Shown: positions 1-11,405, counted from the stretch's first letter. The stretch is DNA of 64,000 bases from Branchiostoma floridae (GCF_000003815.2 NC_049982.1:20151245-20215244); one strand, 5' to 3'. Numbers and translations: made by a program. The notes: generated by a model from the letters alone, not told the origin.

Positions 1-501
1 AATGATCAATGTATGATTGATGACTTGCTTGTTCTACATGACAAATTGCATGATATGTTGGTATGCACGTGTAGCGCACCACATACTCGAAGTAACGGCT
101 TTGTGGGCGCTGTTTTCGGCTGACAGTAAGTACTTACATCTACAGCCGTTGTAACATAATTGGAAATAAATTCATGCGCTGAAATTCGACACCCTTTTCA
201 CATTGTGCAAAATGCCAGTTGTATTCAATTACACCTAAATCCTGACGGGTACAATGCTAAATCTAGAACAAATGGAAACTTTTTACGCCCTAGATTCGCA
301 GAAATCCTGTTGGACAAAAGTGCTAAACAGAAAGGAAGAGATTTGAAAACGAACATTGCTGGTGGAAAGCACCATGGTGGACCACTGTGACTGCTGTGAG
401 GTGCAGTGTACCATTGGCTTGATAGAAGGCGCTAGATATGCAGCATTGGTTGAAGGAACACAATATCGCCTATAGGGCCTAGATTCATGGTTGAGGACCC
501 C

Positions 502-655
502 TTCTCTCCAAGCAGAGGTTAGACACTAGCCTATTTTTTTTACGTTTTTAGGCGTTTGTATGGAGCTTTCTATTCTGTACCGTGTTGTTGATGTCTCGGG
601 CCCCGGTACAAAATAGAAAACCAAATAAAAACGCCTAACCTCTACTGGGACAGTA
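502..655. mobile_element. Short inverted-repeat element, CTCTCCAAGCAGAGG family, copy 1
   Basis: The left end reads CTCTCCAAGCAGAGGTTAG. The right part carries the family's internal text (GTACAAAATAGAAAACC, then AAAAACGCCTAACCTCT) and ends near CAGTA. The same ends recur near 6412-6525, 11713-11790, 22556-22661 and 52945-53107, so this is a dispersed non-autonomous family. This copy shows no clear target-site duplication and its right terminus is diverged. No coding potential is visible. Confidence 0.6.
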
Positions 656-905
656 AGTGTTTAGACACCTTCAAATTCATAGCAGGGTGCGCAAGCAATT
701 GAATTGAATATGTTAAAGTACAGGGTACAATGTCTCGTTCTCTTTTGAAACCCACTTGACCCCACTTGATTATTGTAGACTACGGGGACCGTCCCAACCA
801 TAGTTGATTCAATGTAGAGGATACTGCAACGACACAAACCGGTCAGCAGCTACAAGAAATAGACATAATACTGTAGGGCCAGCGTGAATACTGTGTATAC
901 ACATG

Positions 906-1017
906 CCGAGGTTATCTTTCGAACCCGGTTGGATTTTACGAGGTAGAAATTTAATTGGCCGCCCGCGTGAAAATCCTACTGCGTAAATTTTTTACCGGGT
1001 GTGAACGATAACCTCGG
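906..1017. repeat. 112-bp near-palindromic element
   Basis: CCGAGGTTATC at the left end is matched in inverted orientation by GATAACCTCGG at the right end, and ACCCGG by CCGGGT. Inside, GGATTTTACG pairs with CGTGAAAATCC. The whole segment can therefore fold into one imperfect hairpin, as expected of a small MITE or solo fold-back. No target-site duplication was recognised and it codes for nothing evident. Confidence 0.6.
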
Positions 1018-1673
1018 GGGCAGAGATCTTCATCTGTCCCGGAGCGAGCATGGCCGAGCCACGATTAACTCTCGAACAGGTATTGTACATATATACAGTA
1101 TATAGATCAACAAGATGTGTTTAGCGTATCATTTTCACTGTTGGTTCTAAGGTCCCAACATTCTTTGATATATTTACCTATTCAGTGTACACAGTAAGGG
1201 TTATCTCCTACAATGATGTATTTCAATTAATATGTAGAAAGAAGTATATTGAATTTATTTTGACATGCACCAAGGGAGGTGACCAGTTGTGTGCATTAGA
1301 ATCATATGGTGAACAGTTCATGGTAGCGTGTCGTTTATCTTCAATCTCATTTCAACAGAACAGGACAAAACCTCTGGTCACGGGGAATCTTATATTATGA
1401 TACCTGCCGACTCTATGTTCAATTTGTGACTGATTCTTCTCGTTCTGGTTACTAAAAATTGATAAGCCTACTCCAAAGGTACTTTCATGTCTTTCCCTTA
1501 TCGCGTAATTAATGGAAAGTTTTGAATTGTGTTGAAGAGAAATATGCCATTCTTGTATGTACATATCCTGCATATATTGGTTGATATATCAACTTTATAC
1601 AACCTGGAGTTTGTCCATACATGCCCAATCCGATATAGTTAATAATGACATTTACATGATTCACCATGTCATA

Positions 1674-1777
1674 GTCACTCACTCACTCACTCACTCACTC
1701 ACTCACTCACTCACTCACTCACTCACTCACTCACTCACTCACTCACTCACTCACTCACTCACTCACTCACTCACTCA

Positions 1778-1825
<48 letters not shown>

Positions 1826-2117
1826 ACACACACACGCACGCACACCACACACACACACACACACGCACGCATACAAACACACACACACACCAACCAGACC
1901 CATCAACTCAACTATTCAACTCAACCCACTCACTCACTCACTCGCTCACTCAATCACTCTCACTCACTCACTCACTCACTCACTCGGTCGCTCGCTCGGT
2001 CGCTCGCTCGGTCCGCTCGCTCGCTCACTCATTTACTGACCCATTCACTCACTCACTCAACCACCCATTCACTTGAAAGGGTGATTGATTGATTGAGTGA
2101 GTGAGTGAGTGAGTGAG
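1674..2117. repeat. Compound microsatellite (ACTC)n-(AC)n-(CTCG)n
   Basis: A run of about 25 TCAC units is followed by a CA/CACG tract, a CACTCACT tract and a short GGTCGCTCGCTC tract. It ends with the opposite-strand form (GAGTGAGTGAG) at about 2090-2117. Long open frames across it (Thr-His-Ser-Leu and Thr-His repeats) are artefacts of the repeat and are not annotated as genes. Confidence 0.95.
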
Positions 2118-2395
2118 TAATTTATATCTATGCTTAAGATCACCGATCATGCAGACGCAAATATCACAAAGAGTCAAAAACTCCAGATGCACCACATATA
2201 TTGTCTTAGTTCCTAATGCAGTAGTTAGTAATATCAAAACAACACTCAGTGTCTACTGATACCTAGATAAGAATTAAGTATGAGATCTTGACCTCTTCAA
2301 TGATATATAAAAAAAAACTTTGCCTTGCTTTGCTTGCCTACTCTAGTGACGAAGACGGCAAAAGAAACTATCAAACCTGTAATATGTTCTTCTAT

Positions 2396-2765
2396 TAGGC
2401 CATGTTGAATTGATTATATGGATGACATCCTCTGGGAACCCAAAACCTGATGCGAGCATGCGAATAAAAAAAAGGTTTGACCAAAAAAAGTTGCCTTCAT
2501 TATGATATCTATGTGGCCAGGAAGGCTGAACAAATGACTGAACACACAGAGTAAAGTATACCAGACAACATATTCTCCATTTTTGTTCTTTCACATCTTC
2601 TATGAATATTCTGTGACAGTAGTATAAGTTTTCTGATATTTGTTTATGCAAAGCATTTTGAAGCTGTTTTGTACGATTTACAACTTCTTTTTTTAATTTT
2701 TTGGAAACGGCCGAAATTTGATGCGCGCGCGGATGTCATCCATATAATCAACTCAACACGGCCTT
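2396..2765. mobile_element. MITE-like element with about 35-bp terminal inverted repeats
   Basis: The left end (TAGGCCATGTTGAATTG, then ATTATATGGATGACATCC) is repeated in inverted orientation at 2731-2765 with only a few mismatches. About 370 bp are bounded by the two arms. No transposase frame is present. It sits just downstream of the stop codon of the minus-strand ShKT-CAP gene, so it probably lies in or next to that gene's 3' untranslated region. Confidence 0.65.
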
Positions 2766-2895
2766 ACAAATATCTGGCGAATAAAAGCAAAGTTTCGCCC
2801 ATTGAACGGTAACAACGTGGGTACGTAACAGAATGTATTCTGAGATTGCTGATCGTCTACAAGAAATACGTTTAAATCAATTGGGTTTTGTGAAG

Positions 2896-5800
2896 TTAAG
2901 GGTCAACGTTTCTGCGGAAGGCCGCAGTCGAGAGATGGTTTCCAGTTGGCTCATACATGCAGGCGAAAAAGTCACCGGCCTGACCACAGCCAACCTTCTT
3001 GGTCGCCTTCCACACCATCTGGAAGAGGATAAGAGCAACATTTAAACTTTTACACTGGGCATCCGGACACTAACGAAATAGTTCTACTAGTAGTTGCTAC
3101 TGATAAAATGACAAAAGGGCAAGCAATGTACAAGCGTTTAAACTATCCGGTCTTGTCTGCTTGTCATGGTCCGTAATTTTACCATACCTTTTATGGAATA
3201 CCCTGAAGCTTGAGGACGAAGCTTACCTGAGTAAAATGACCGACTTTATCATTACGAAAGCTTCTGACGGGGTTGGCTGGATTATAGTCATTCCTCTCCT
3301 CATACCAGTACTCGATGACTGTCTCTGGAGTGGCATCAGTTATGTACGCCAGATTCTCACCATGGCTACAAGTGAACAGACAGGAAAATATGCATTACTT
3401 CTCCTGTCATACCTTTAGATATCCATATATGTCTGTTTAGTTGTACTGTAAGTAGTTGTTATACATGTAGACCATACGAAAGTCGCTGCACTTTTGTCGT
3501 GTCAATAAAGATTTCCTTTTGTAATGCCAGAAATTATTTCTTTACTGAATGACTGCAGAATGCTGTGATCACCAATGCGATAAAAGTTTATGGTGTTAAT
3601 AACGTCACTGTTGAACTGTTGTGCGCTACTTACGCCTTGCCGTTCCAGGTGCGGCCAGCACGGCTGGTGTGCTCCATTTGTCCATCTCCTCGGTCTCTCA
3701 GTCGTTCAGCAGCTTTCTGGGCCTCCTCGGCACATCTCTGTGGGAAAAGGAGTTGCATATGTTGAATCCGTATCGACCTATCTATAAATCTGTCTCGATG
3801 TGCAAGGATTTGTATATGATTGCAAACTTCTGAGGATGTGGAGATCACTCCTCACCTCATCCCAGGTCAGATCATCAGCGTTGTGATCGGCGCGGTACAG
3901 GTTGTGGTACTTCAGGCAATCTTCACGAAAGTCTTGATCTGTGTTGGCCACCCGCCCCCCAATCGTTTCTTGATCTTGTGTTTTCTGTGAGCCATAGAGT
4001 AGAGAGATTGTTCGAGTATGTCAACAACAAAACTGTGAACTACTTCTTTGCCCCATACTAACTCCATACTCCATACCGGAGAGGCTGTGTGATTCACAAT
4101 GATGAAAGAAGATGGAGGGGGGGGGGGTCATTACTTACTTTTTCTCACCAGTCCTCTTTTCTTTTACTNNNNNNNNNNNNNNNNNNNNNNNNNNNNNNNN
4201 NNNNNNNNNNNNNNNNNNNNNNNNNNNNNNNNNNNNNNNNNNNNNNNNNNNNNNNNNNNNNNNNNNNNNNNNNNNNNNNNNNNNNNNNNNNNNNNNNNNN
4301 NNNNNNNNNNNNNNNNNNNNNNNNNNNNNNNNNNNNNNNNNNNNNNNNNNNNNNNNNNNNNNNNNNNNNNNNNNNNNNNNNNNNNNNNNNNNNNNNNNNN
4401 NNNNNNNNNNNNNNNNNNNNNNNNNNNNNNNNNNNNNNNNNNNNNNNNNNNNNNNNNNNNNNNNNNNNNNNNNNNNNNNNNNNNNNNNNNNNNNNNNNNN
4501 NNNNNNNNNNNNNNNNNNNNNNNNNNNNNNNNNNNNNNNNNNNNNNNNNNNNNNNNNNNNNNNNNNNNNNNNNNNNNNNNNNNNNNNNNNNNNNNNNNNN
4601 NNNNNNNNNNNNNNNNNNNNNNNNNNNNNNNNNNNNNNNNNNNNNNNNNNNNNNNNNNNNNNNNNNNNNNNNNNNNNNNNNNNNNNNNNNNNNNNNAATG
4701 TCATCTATAGTTCATAATTTGTCAGACAAATTCTTCCCTACCGTTGATTTCACATCTTCCAATCGCCGCAGTGGGTTATCAACCCGAACATGCTTTGGGA
4801 ATTAATCCTAGCCTTGTTAGTTGGATCAATAGGACCCAATAAAGACTTTCACTTAATGTTTTCAAGACTTTCCCGCCCACCTATTTCACACATGCATGTC
4901 TGGACCGGACCCCATCAACAATTTGTACAGCCCCCACCTACCTGGTTCACAGATTGCACATGCAGCTTTGCAATAATGGTTCATCCAGTTCCGCCACGCA
5001 GCGGTGTCGGACTCACAGTGGCCTTGATACTTGAAGTAGAAACAGCCGCAATCACCGTACAGGTTTCTGCAGTGTCCAGCCTGGACAGACAAGTAAAAAA
5101 CATGTCTTCTTTCAACGAAGGCAAGAAGTAGCAGCTTTATAGATAAATGGGAGAGAAAGTAATTGACTGGAAAGGAAAGGTATCAAGAAAGATACCAAGT
5201 CTCGGAAACTAAAAACTGTTACGTTAGGTAGATATGAAAGCAAGCACATTAACGTGGAACTCACCTGCCGTTTTACCCTACCGCTCTGCGTATTCCCCAG
5301 CAAGCCCAACCACTGTTCGGCGGTCATGGGTGGGACGTCTTCCCCGGACGGTAGAGGTGGCATCTCCTCTACCGTGATCTCGGGTGGAGGGTCGTCAGCA
5401 CCTGAATCAATAACAAAAAAACTTGAATAAAACTGCCTCACAAAAGCAACTTCAGAAAACAAAACAGAGAACTGAAAGCCGCAAAGTGGAGTCGTAACGT
5501 TTGTGTCAGTTTGTGACTATGGCGTCGGGCGTGGCGTAAGTGGTAGAGCGTTCGGCTCGGAATCTTTGGGTCCTGAGTTCGATTCCCACCGTGCCCCCGA
5601 CGTTGTGCCCTTGGGAAAGGCACTTTACACGACTTTCCTTCTGTCTGCACCGTGTATGTGGCATTGTTAATATAAGTTACAAAAAAACTTGAGTGCAGTG
5701 CCACATCGTCCTCGTCTGTCCAAAAGCAAATAGAAAAAAAAAAACTAGTTTGTGTCAGTTGAGGCTGGTGTAGTTCCGGGGAGTATAGAGACGGCTGGGC

Positions 5801-7090
5801 GGGTGATAGGGCTTGTGCAGCCGAGTAAACCAGTGCGTAGGCACGCTGATCGAACTCCCCAAACAGGTTTAATACGATCGTGGTAGACTGCAGTGCGGGG
5901 CGTCTCTTCAACTTTGTCCCAAAAATATGCCACAATCAGATTGTTAGTAATCTATATTGAACAATACTAGCGGGCGAACCCTTCTGCTCACAGCAAAAGT
6001 CTTGACAACTGCTAGCCTAGATGAACGAAATTTTCAAGTTCAAAATGTGACGAAAATTTAATTAAGGGTATGAATTCTAGTATGGCGCCCTCTTGGGGCT
6101 AGCTGCTGCTTGTTTGCTGATGCATGGTCAACTGCTAGTCTCCAAGCAGACGTGAGCTGGATAAAAAGAGAGAAGAATTTGGTCAAATAGGGGCAAATAA
6201 GTGGCTATGGGCTTTCAGTCAGTCTTTTGCAGTCTATCCAGCTCCGGCTGTTCAGTTCACTCCTAGGCCTAGGCCACTTAACTCCTAGACTTTTATTCCT
6301 AACGTGGCCAAAGTCCCCCATTGCTATTCAGCCAGGAGGGAGTCTGGTAGAGACTAGTTAACTGCTACGGGACCCCTGAACGTGTGTGCCCTGCCGCGCG
6401 GTAATGTGCCCTCCTCGCCAAGCGTTTTAGGTGGACGTGAAGAAAACGGTGCAAAATAGAAATCCTGACAAAAACGCATAAAAACGTCGAAAAACAGCCG
6501 GTGCCGAACCTCTGCTTGGAGAGTAAATGTGCCCGACAAAGCGGGTCCGGTCATACATGAACGTTGGGTCCGGTCATACAAGGCGGCTCAGATGAATGTC
6601 TAGCCCCAAGCATCTCCACCTGACGCTCGGCGGGGTCCGTGACAGTTCACAATCGGTGGGTGCTGGCTCTTTCTCTTGCCTTCTTTGCAAGTTTTGTCTA
6701 AGTTTTGTCACCAGGCCCTCTCCCATGCTAAGTTCCTGGCCTTCAGCTATTATTTTAAACGATGCGGTAGATAAAAATCTCATATAAATTTTCACAGAAC
6801 GTCGTGAACTTCCACCACAGAGCAAGAGTAATGCCAGGGTGTCATTTTCCCAGCACCGACCGACCGGTCTGATTGCGGGAACGAAGAATAACAGCCATTT
6901 CAAGAAATATATCAGTCTAATAAGTTGACATCGTTAGTCTAACATTTTTTTTGTGTCTTTCATATCACACGTTTCTTTTCCGAAAACAGCCCGACCAGAA
7001 TATTTCGCATATGGAAATATGACCCTGACATATCTTACCTGTCACAACGATGCCGACCAACAAAACGACAGCTACGACAAACTTGTTCAT
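2896..7090 (-). CDS. Secreted ShKT-CAP domain protein (GLIPR2/PR-1-like), seven exons, complete
   Basis: Minus-strand coding exons are 7090-7039, 5401-5265, 5080-4942, 3938-3856, 3737-3634, 3365-3227 and 3018-2896. All splice phases agree and give 258 aa. The start is a signal peptide, MNKFVVAVVLLVGIVVTG. An acidic, Pro-rich segment ends in a dibasic site (VKRQ, K61-R62). A ShKT-like module follows, with Cys at about 67, 74, 76, 85, 100, 104 and 107; the family usually has six. The CAP domain (about 110-258) has HNLYR, a His in MEHTS (160), GEN (E175), YWYEE and GHFTQ (H215), which are the four conserved acidic/His cavity positions, then MVWKATKKVGCG. CAP proteins bind sterols or lipids or act extracellularly; the role here is unknown. 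The intron between exons 3 and 4 contains an assembly gap, so a further exon could be hidden. A polybasic cut would release the ShKT-CAP part. Nothing in the sequence proves toxin activity. Confidence 0.85.
4169..4696. other. Assembly gap (Ns)
   Basis: 528 unknown bases in the intron between the ShKT exon (4942-5080) and the first CAP exon (3856-3938) of the minus-strand gene. Reading phase is compatible across the gap (phase 1 to phase 1), so no exon is required, but a phase-1 cassette such as a second ShKT module could be missing. Frames drawn through it are meaningless. Confidence 0.99.
5512..5747 (+). mobile_element. tRNA-derived SINE with 13-bp target-site duplication
   Basis: The head resembles a tRNA: A box TGGCGTAAGTGG (5532-5543) and B box AGTTCGATTCC (5576-5586). 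A body with CCCTTGGGAAAGGCACTTTA follows, similar to the conserved part of many invertebrate and fish SINEs, and the element ends in an A-rich tail (5733-5744). The 13-mer GTTTGTGTCAGTT flanks it on both sides (5499-5511 and 5748-5760), which is the classic L1-type target-site duplication. The head is too diverged from a working cloverleaf to be a tRNA gene. It lies in intron 1 of the ShKT-CAP gene, antisense to it. Confidence 0.88.
6412..6525. mobile_element. Short MITE, CTCTCCAAGC family, with 9-bp target duplication
   Basis: AATGTGCCC occurs at 6403-6411 and again at 6526-6534, exactly flanking a 114-bp element. The element begins TCCTCGCCAAGC and ends GCTTGGAGAGTA (inverse TACTCTCCAAGC). 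The interior contains the family text GTGCAAAATAGAAATCC and AAAAACAGCCGGTGCCGAACCTC. A 9-bp duplication is what Mutator-like (MULE) transposases usually make; assignment to that superfamily is inference. It lies in intron 1 of the ShKT-CAP gene. Confidence 0.75.
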
Positions 7091-7204
7091 GTTGACTCGC
7101 CCACTTGCCAGAACAAGTTTACAGAAGATTTCTCTGCCGAGGTTGTCTTCTAAAGTATCTTCTTGCAGTGGTGTGCGCTCTTCTGAAGAAGTTGCGGCGC
7201 GCCG

Positions 7205-7235
7205 CCTGGTACTTATACTAACCTATGACGTGAGC
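7205..7235 (-). promoter_or_regulatory. Candidate core promoter of the ShKT-CAP gene
   Basis: Read on the minus strand, a CRE/E-box-like TCACGTCA (7225-7232) precedes a TATA-like GTATAAGT (7211-7218). This lies about 120 bp before the start codon at 7090. The spacing would place transcription start near 7185 and leave a 5' UTR of roughly 95 bp. The motifs are visible; promoter function is inference. Confidence 0.4.
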
Positions 7236-8538
7236 CAAACCTAGACTAGACGATTCCCACAGCCAATGAGAGTTTGTCTAAGTAGCACACACCCTTATGA
7301 TGTCAATAGGATGGTGTGGCTCATCTATGATTATGATTGATGATTTATTACCGCTGACGTGGTGAAGTGCACGGCGTGTTCGGTGTTCTTTCTGTGACCC
7401 ACCACTGTGTCTGATTATTACGAATGTAGAAATGTAATGATTCAATCGGCCTTGTCGCAACTCAACCAGAAATTTGCATAATAAATCAATTCAATGCTCA
7501 ACTAGTTGGCTATTGTACTATCTGTCACTAGACCGTTTTCGGATGATCAAGCGATCTTAAGAGATGTTTCACTATGTGGGCATGTACTACCATTTCACAA
7601 GCAAATGGGGAGTCAAATTTTGCAATGGCGTGTTGTTTACAGGTGTTTACGTCCTTGGTTTGGAGGAGAGTTTGGCGTGACAAAAGTTTGCGATGCTCAA
7701 CTGTAGTACGGGGTTAGTATCGGTCACTGACTGCAGAGTACAGCGTTAAACGGTCGTGACTGGCGGCAGTGGCGAGACATCCAACTGGCGTAATAAGTCG
7801 CCTAAAGCACGTAACGATGTAATCGTCATGTCATGTGTGCAAGTGTCATGGTCAGCAACCAGCTAATCTTCTGAAAAGTAGATAGGCTGAAGGTCGGGGA
7901 ATCGAAGCTACTGGAAGAGGTTACATCCCATGATAGGGGACTGTGACACCCGTGCTGTGTCTTAGGACAGTCAGATGTTGAACATGTTTACCCCATCCCC
8001 CGTTTGTCAATTTCCAGCGCTGCTTGTACCCGCCTGGTGTGTCAGATGGCAGTCTGCCATACTGCGCAGGTGGAGACAAGGGTTAAATTTACGACGTGAC
8101 TATTAGTCATGCGACCATGAAGCAACAGTAAACATTTGTTACTCTTTAGACGTGCATGGTGTTTTTGATGTTATCTTTCCACCAACTAGATTTTACATCT
8201 AATTAGATGGGTCAGATAGAAGTATCTGGAAATATTTACTTAATCCATTTCAATATGTGGGGCAATGATTGTCACATATTTACTGAAAGAAGAAATTAAA
8301 GCATGATTATGGCTATGTTTTTTTAGATGGTTCCGCAAACTTTACATGTGCATGTCCAAAACTATCAGGCGAACTGGGCGTATATTTTCGTTTGCCTTCG
8401 TACGTGAAACTTTCTAAAAACGATTCAGATGCGTTTGAGGTGCGACTTGTGCGTGCAGCCGCGTATTGAAGAAATTAGTCAAAATGTCGAAAAATGTCAA
8501 AACGGAACTCATGCGGCTAGAAAATATATGCAGATGTG

Positions 8539-9238
8539 ACCCCACCTTTAGCTAGGACGGCGCTCTCATCGCGCTCTCTCTGCGCTCTCAACTGCGGTTT
8601 GTGAAGAAGTATATTTGGCACAGACAAAACCCGGAGAAATGTACCAATGATTTGCAATTAAACAAACTGAGAAAGAATAACCAAAGTTTAAAAAAAAAGG
8701 TTTATCATTTCTCAACTTATTTTTTAATTTCAACATGATGGGTTCTTGTTCTTCATCTGTACATTTAGATTATTGAAGTCCTATTTTCAATAGTTTTGTT
8801 TTCAATCGAAGTGTTTCAGTGTTATGATGAATAAATTTATGGTGAACAAGCTACATGACAGATTTAAGAAGAAAGCAGCAAGACAAACGTGTATATTTCA
8901 GTCTGAGTGACTGTACAGTGACCAAAATTGGATTTGTTTACAGCCTTGATTTTATACTTTGAATGTTATGTAAGACGTAAAAGGATGACTTCAAAGATGC
9001 CAAAATACACTATACGTCAAAAGATTCGTTCTTTACCTCTGAGATTCGTTGAATAATATTTCGAACCTTTGCTAGCTCATAAAAAGATGCTGATATTTGA
9101 GTTTTTCGTCGCGGTGAGAGCGCGCTGGGGTCGCCGGAGAGATTCCACTAGAGCAGATTTTTCTGCGTCACGGCGCTCTGGCCAATTTTCCATCGCAGCG
9201 AGAGCGCCGTGAGAGCGCCGTCAAGTGGAAAGGGGGCC
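8539..9238. mobile_element. 0.7-kb non-autonomous DNA transposon with GCGCTCTC-rich inverted ends
   Basis: The left end has GACGGCGCTCTCATCGCG (from 8556). The right end has GAGAGCGCCGTC (9199-9221), preceded by AGCGAGAGCGCCGTGA. The terminal text ACCCCACCTTT...AAAGGGGGCCT is also inverted. The arms are about 50 bp and imperfect. The core is AT-rich and non-coding. Target-site duplication could not be settled, so the exact ends are within a few bases. Confidence 0.65.
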
Positions 9239-10001
9239 TCAGCAACATTACAGCGATGTAAATGCTGGTGTCAAGCATATATGATCAAAATTATTGCCTC
9301 CTTCCCGAGCTTGTATGTTGTAGAATGCCCAGAATATAGAAGTTGAAGAATGTACAGCTATTGTAAGGACCCATAAATCACCATATATGAATCACTGGTC
9401 ATAGGCCTTATTTCTCCTTGCTTTGAGGTAAGTACGTGCATCAGAATGAAGTCAGCATTATTATGGGGGTCATAATAGAGATGCTATCCGTATTGTGAAC
9501 GTCTCACTAAGTCTTGATAAGATTATGATACCAAACATTACAATCTTAGCTGTGATCTGATAAATGTCCTTGTTCATGACATTGTAACTCACTAATTACA
9601 TGTACCTCTATGATAAGAATGTATTGTTTTTCGCAGGTCTATGTTTGTAGATATTTGTCAGTATAGCTTAAGAACCTCTGGATGGGTTATGATGATAGAA
9701 TCTACTGGAACTACTGTGGGCAGACCCTAAGGATAGAGGACTGGGACCATTGCGGTCAGAAAGAAAAAAAAGGGAGCTAAGGAAACTCGTGATATTCAAC
9801 AAACACTCTAAAATATCAAACACACGTTTAGCTGATGCTATACTACTAGAATATATCAGTGATATAATAAAACAAAGCTTTAACTTTAACTTACCAATTA
9901 AATTAAAGAAGTGCCGAGAGATGCTAACTACGTGTCTGCTAAAATATATTCAACATCAAAATTTCAAGATAAAATCAAGACTGTTGTCATGTTGATGCTA
10001 T

Positions 10002-10575
10002 NNNNNNNNNNNNNNNNNNNNNNNNNNNNNNNNNNNNNNNNNNNNNNNNNNNNNNNNNNNNNNNNNNNNNNNNNNNNNNNNNNNNNNNNNNNNNNNNNNN
10101 NNNNNNNNNNNNNNNNNNNNNNNNNNNNNNNNNNNNNNNNNNNNNNNNNNNNNNNNNNNNNNNNNNNNNNNNNNNNNNNNNNNNNNNNNNNNNNNNNNNN
10201 NNNNNNNNNNNNNNNNNNNNNNNNNNNNNNNNNNNNNNNNNNNNNNNNNNNNNNNNNNNNNNNNNNNNNNNNNNNNNNNNNNNNNNNNNNNNNNNNNNNN
10301 NNNNNNNNNNNNNNNNNNNNNNNNNNNNNNNNNNNNNNNNNNNNNNNNNNNNNNNNNNNNNNNNNNNNNNNNNNNNNNNNNNNNNNNNNNNNNNNNNNNN
10401 NNNNNNNNNNNNNNNNNNNNNNNNNNNNNNNNNNNNNNNNNNNNNNNNNNNNNNNNNNNNNNNNNNNNNNNNNNNNNNNNNNNNNNNNNNNNNNNNNNNN
10501 NNNNNNNNNNNNNNNNNNNNNNNNNNNNNNNNNNNNNNNNNNNNNNNNNNNNNNNNNNNNNNNNNNNNNNNNNNN
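10002..10575. other. Assembly gap (Ns)
   Basis: 574 unknown bases in the spacer between the ShKT-CAP gene and the LINE fragment. A low-complexity TGGTG/TGGTA tract begins directly at its right edge, which may be why assembly broke here. Confidence 0.99.
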
Positions 10576-10589
10576 TGATATTGTATGAT

Positions 10590-10645
10590 TTGGTATGGTG
10601 TGGTGTGGTATGGTGTGGTATGGTATGGTATGTTACGGTATATCC
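10590..10645. repeat. TGGTA/TGGTG microsatellite
   Basis: Pentamers TGGTA and TGGTG alternate for about 55 bases directly after the assembly gap and then decay into GTTACGGTATAT-like text. Simple repeat only. Confidence 0.9.
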
Positions 10646-11159
10646 TGTTATTACGGTATATTGTGTTCTGTCATGTTTTGTTACTTTATGTTATTCGAAG
10701 TCTAAGGTTTCTCATGTCATGACATTAACATTACATGTTTTGTTATTTTACTGAATGCTAGTTATGATATGAAAGGATATAATATAACATGTCATTATGA
10801 TCCAATGGGGCAGTCGTCTCAGTCGCTGACACAAATCAGAACAACAAATTGAATCTATTTTAGTCTCAAGAAGAGATGTTCCTATACCTTTTTGCAAAAT
10901 TTCAACTCATTTCATAAACAGAATGCACCTGCTACGACCCTACTTGCGTTACTTTTTGACCGTACCTCATACATGGCGCCACTACCAATGCGTAATTTGA
11001 AGGAATAATTGTGACTGGTTGGTAAATCTAATACATACTCTGGGGGAAAAACAGCCTCACGTCACAAATGGGCGGAAAAGAATAAATTCGTGGCCTCAAT
11101 TCAAGTCATTTTGTCTTGGTTTGTTTTGTTTGAGTCACAGCAGCGGTGGCTGGTACACC

Positions 11160-11405
11160 AGATTGGATATGCATTTGTACCATAGACTGCACATGCGTTG
11201 CCAGAAGCGCTGTTGTGTTGTTCACAAAGTTAACACGATGTTTGCCACCTGACCGAGCAGACCTTCGTCGCGTCATGACCGTCAGATCTGCCGCTCCGCA
11301 CGTCAGCAGGTGGGGAACGTTGCCAGAAACGTAATCATGTGTCAAAAAGAAGGTTCCAGATACTCCTGCCTAAACCTGCCACGCCTGGATTGTAGCATCA
11401 AAACA
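11160..11405 (+). repeat. Dispersed repeat D, copy 1
   Basis: Shares order and text with 14570-14835 on the same strand: TTTGCCACCTGACCGAGCAGAC, CGCGTCATGA, AGATCTG, GCACGTCAG, CAGGTGGGG, ATTGCCA/GTTGCCA, GTAATCATGTGTCA, and a shared end ACGCCT...GCATCAAA. Divergence with small indels indicates an old duplication or two members of a dispersed family. It is non-coding. Confidence 0.7.

Noticed and set aside
1557-2039. 160-codon open frame rich in Thr-His-Ser-Leu
   Set aside because: It is a translation of the ACTC/CA microsatellite. Period-4 and period-2 repeats keep the frame open by chance and no flanking splice or start context supports a gene.
4089-4805. Long frames spanning the Ns
   Set aside because: They are made almost entirely of unknown bases in the assembly gap.
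5521-5602. Possible tRNA gene
   Set aside because: A and B boxes are present, but the cloverleaf is imperfect and the segment continues into a SINE body with an A tail and target-site duplication, so it is a tRNA-derived SINE.
9750-9995. 81-codon Lys-rich frame
   Set aside because: AT-rich, no recognisable motif, no splice context, ends at an assembly gap; most likely chance.
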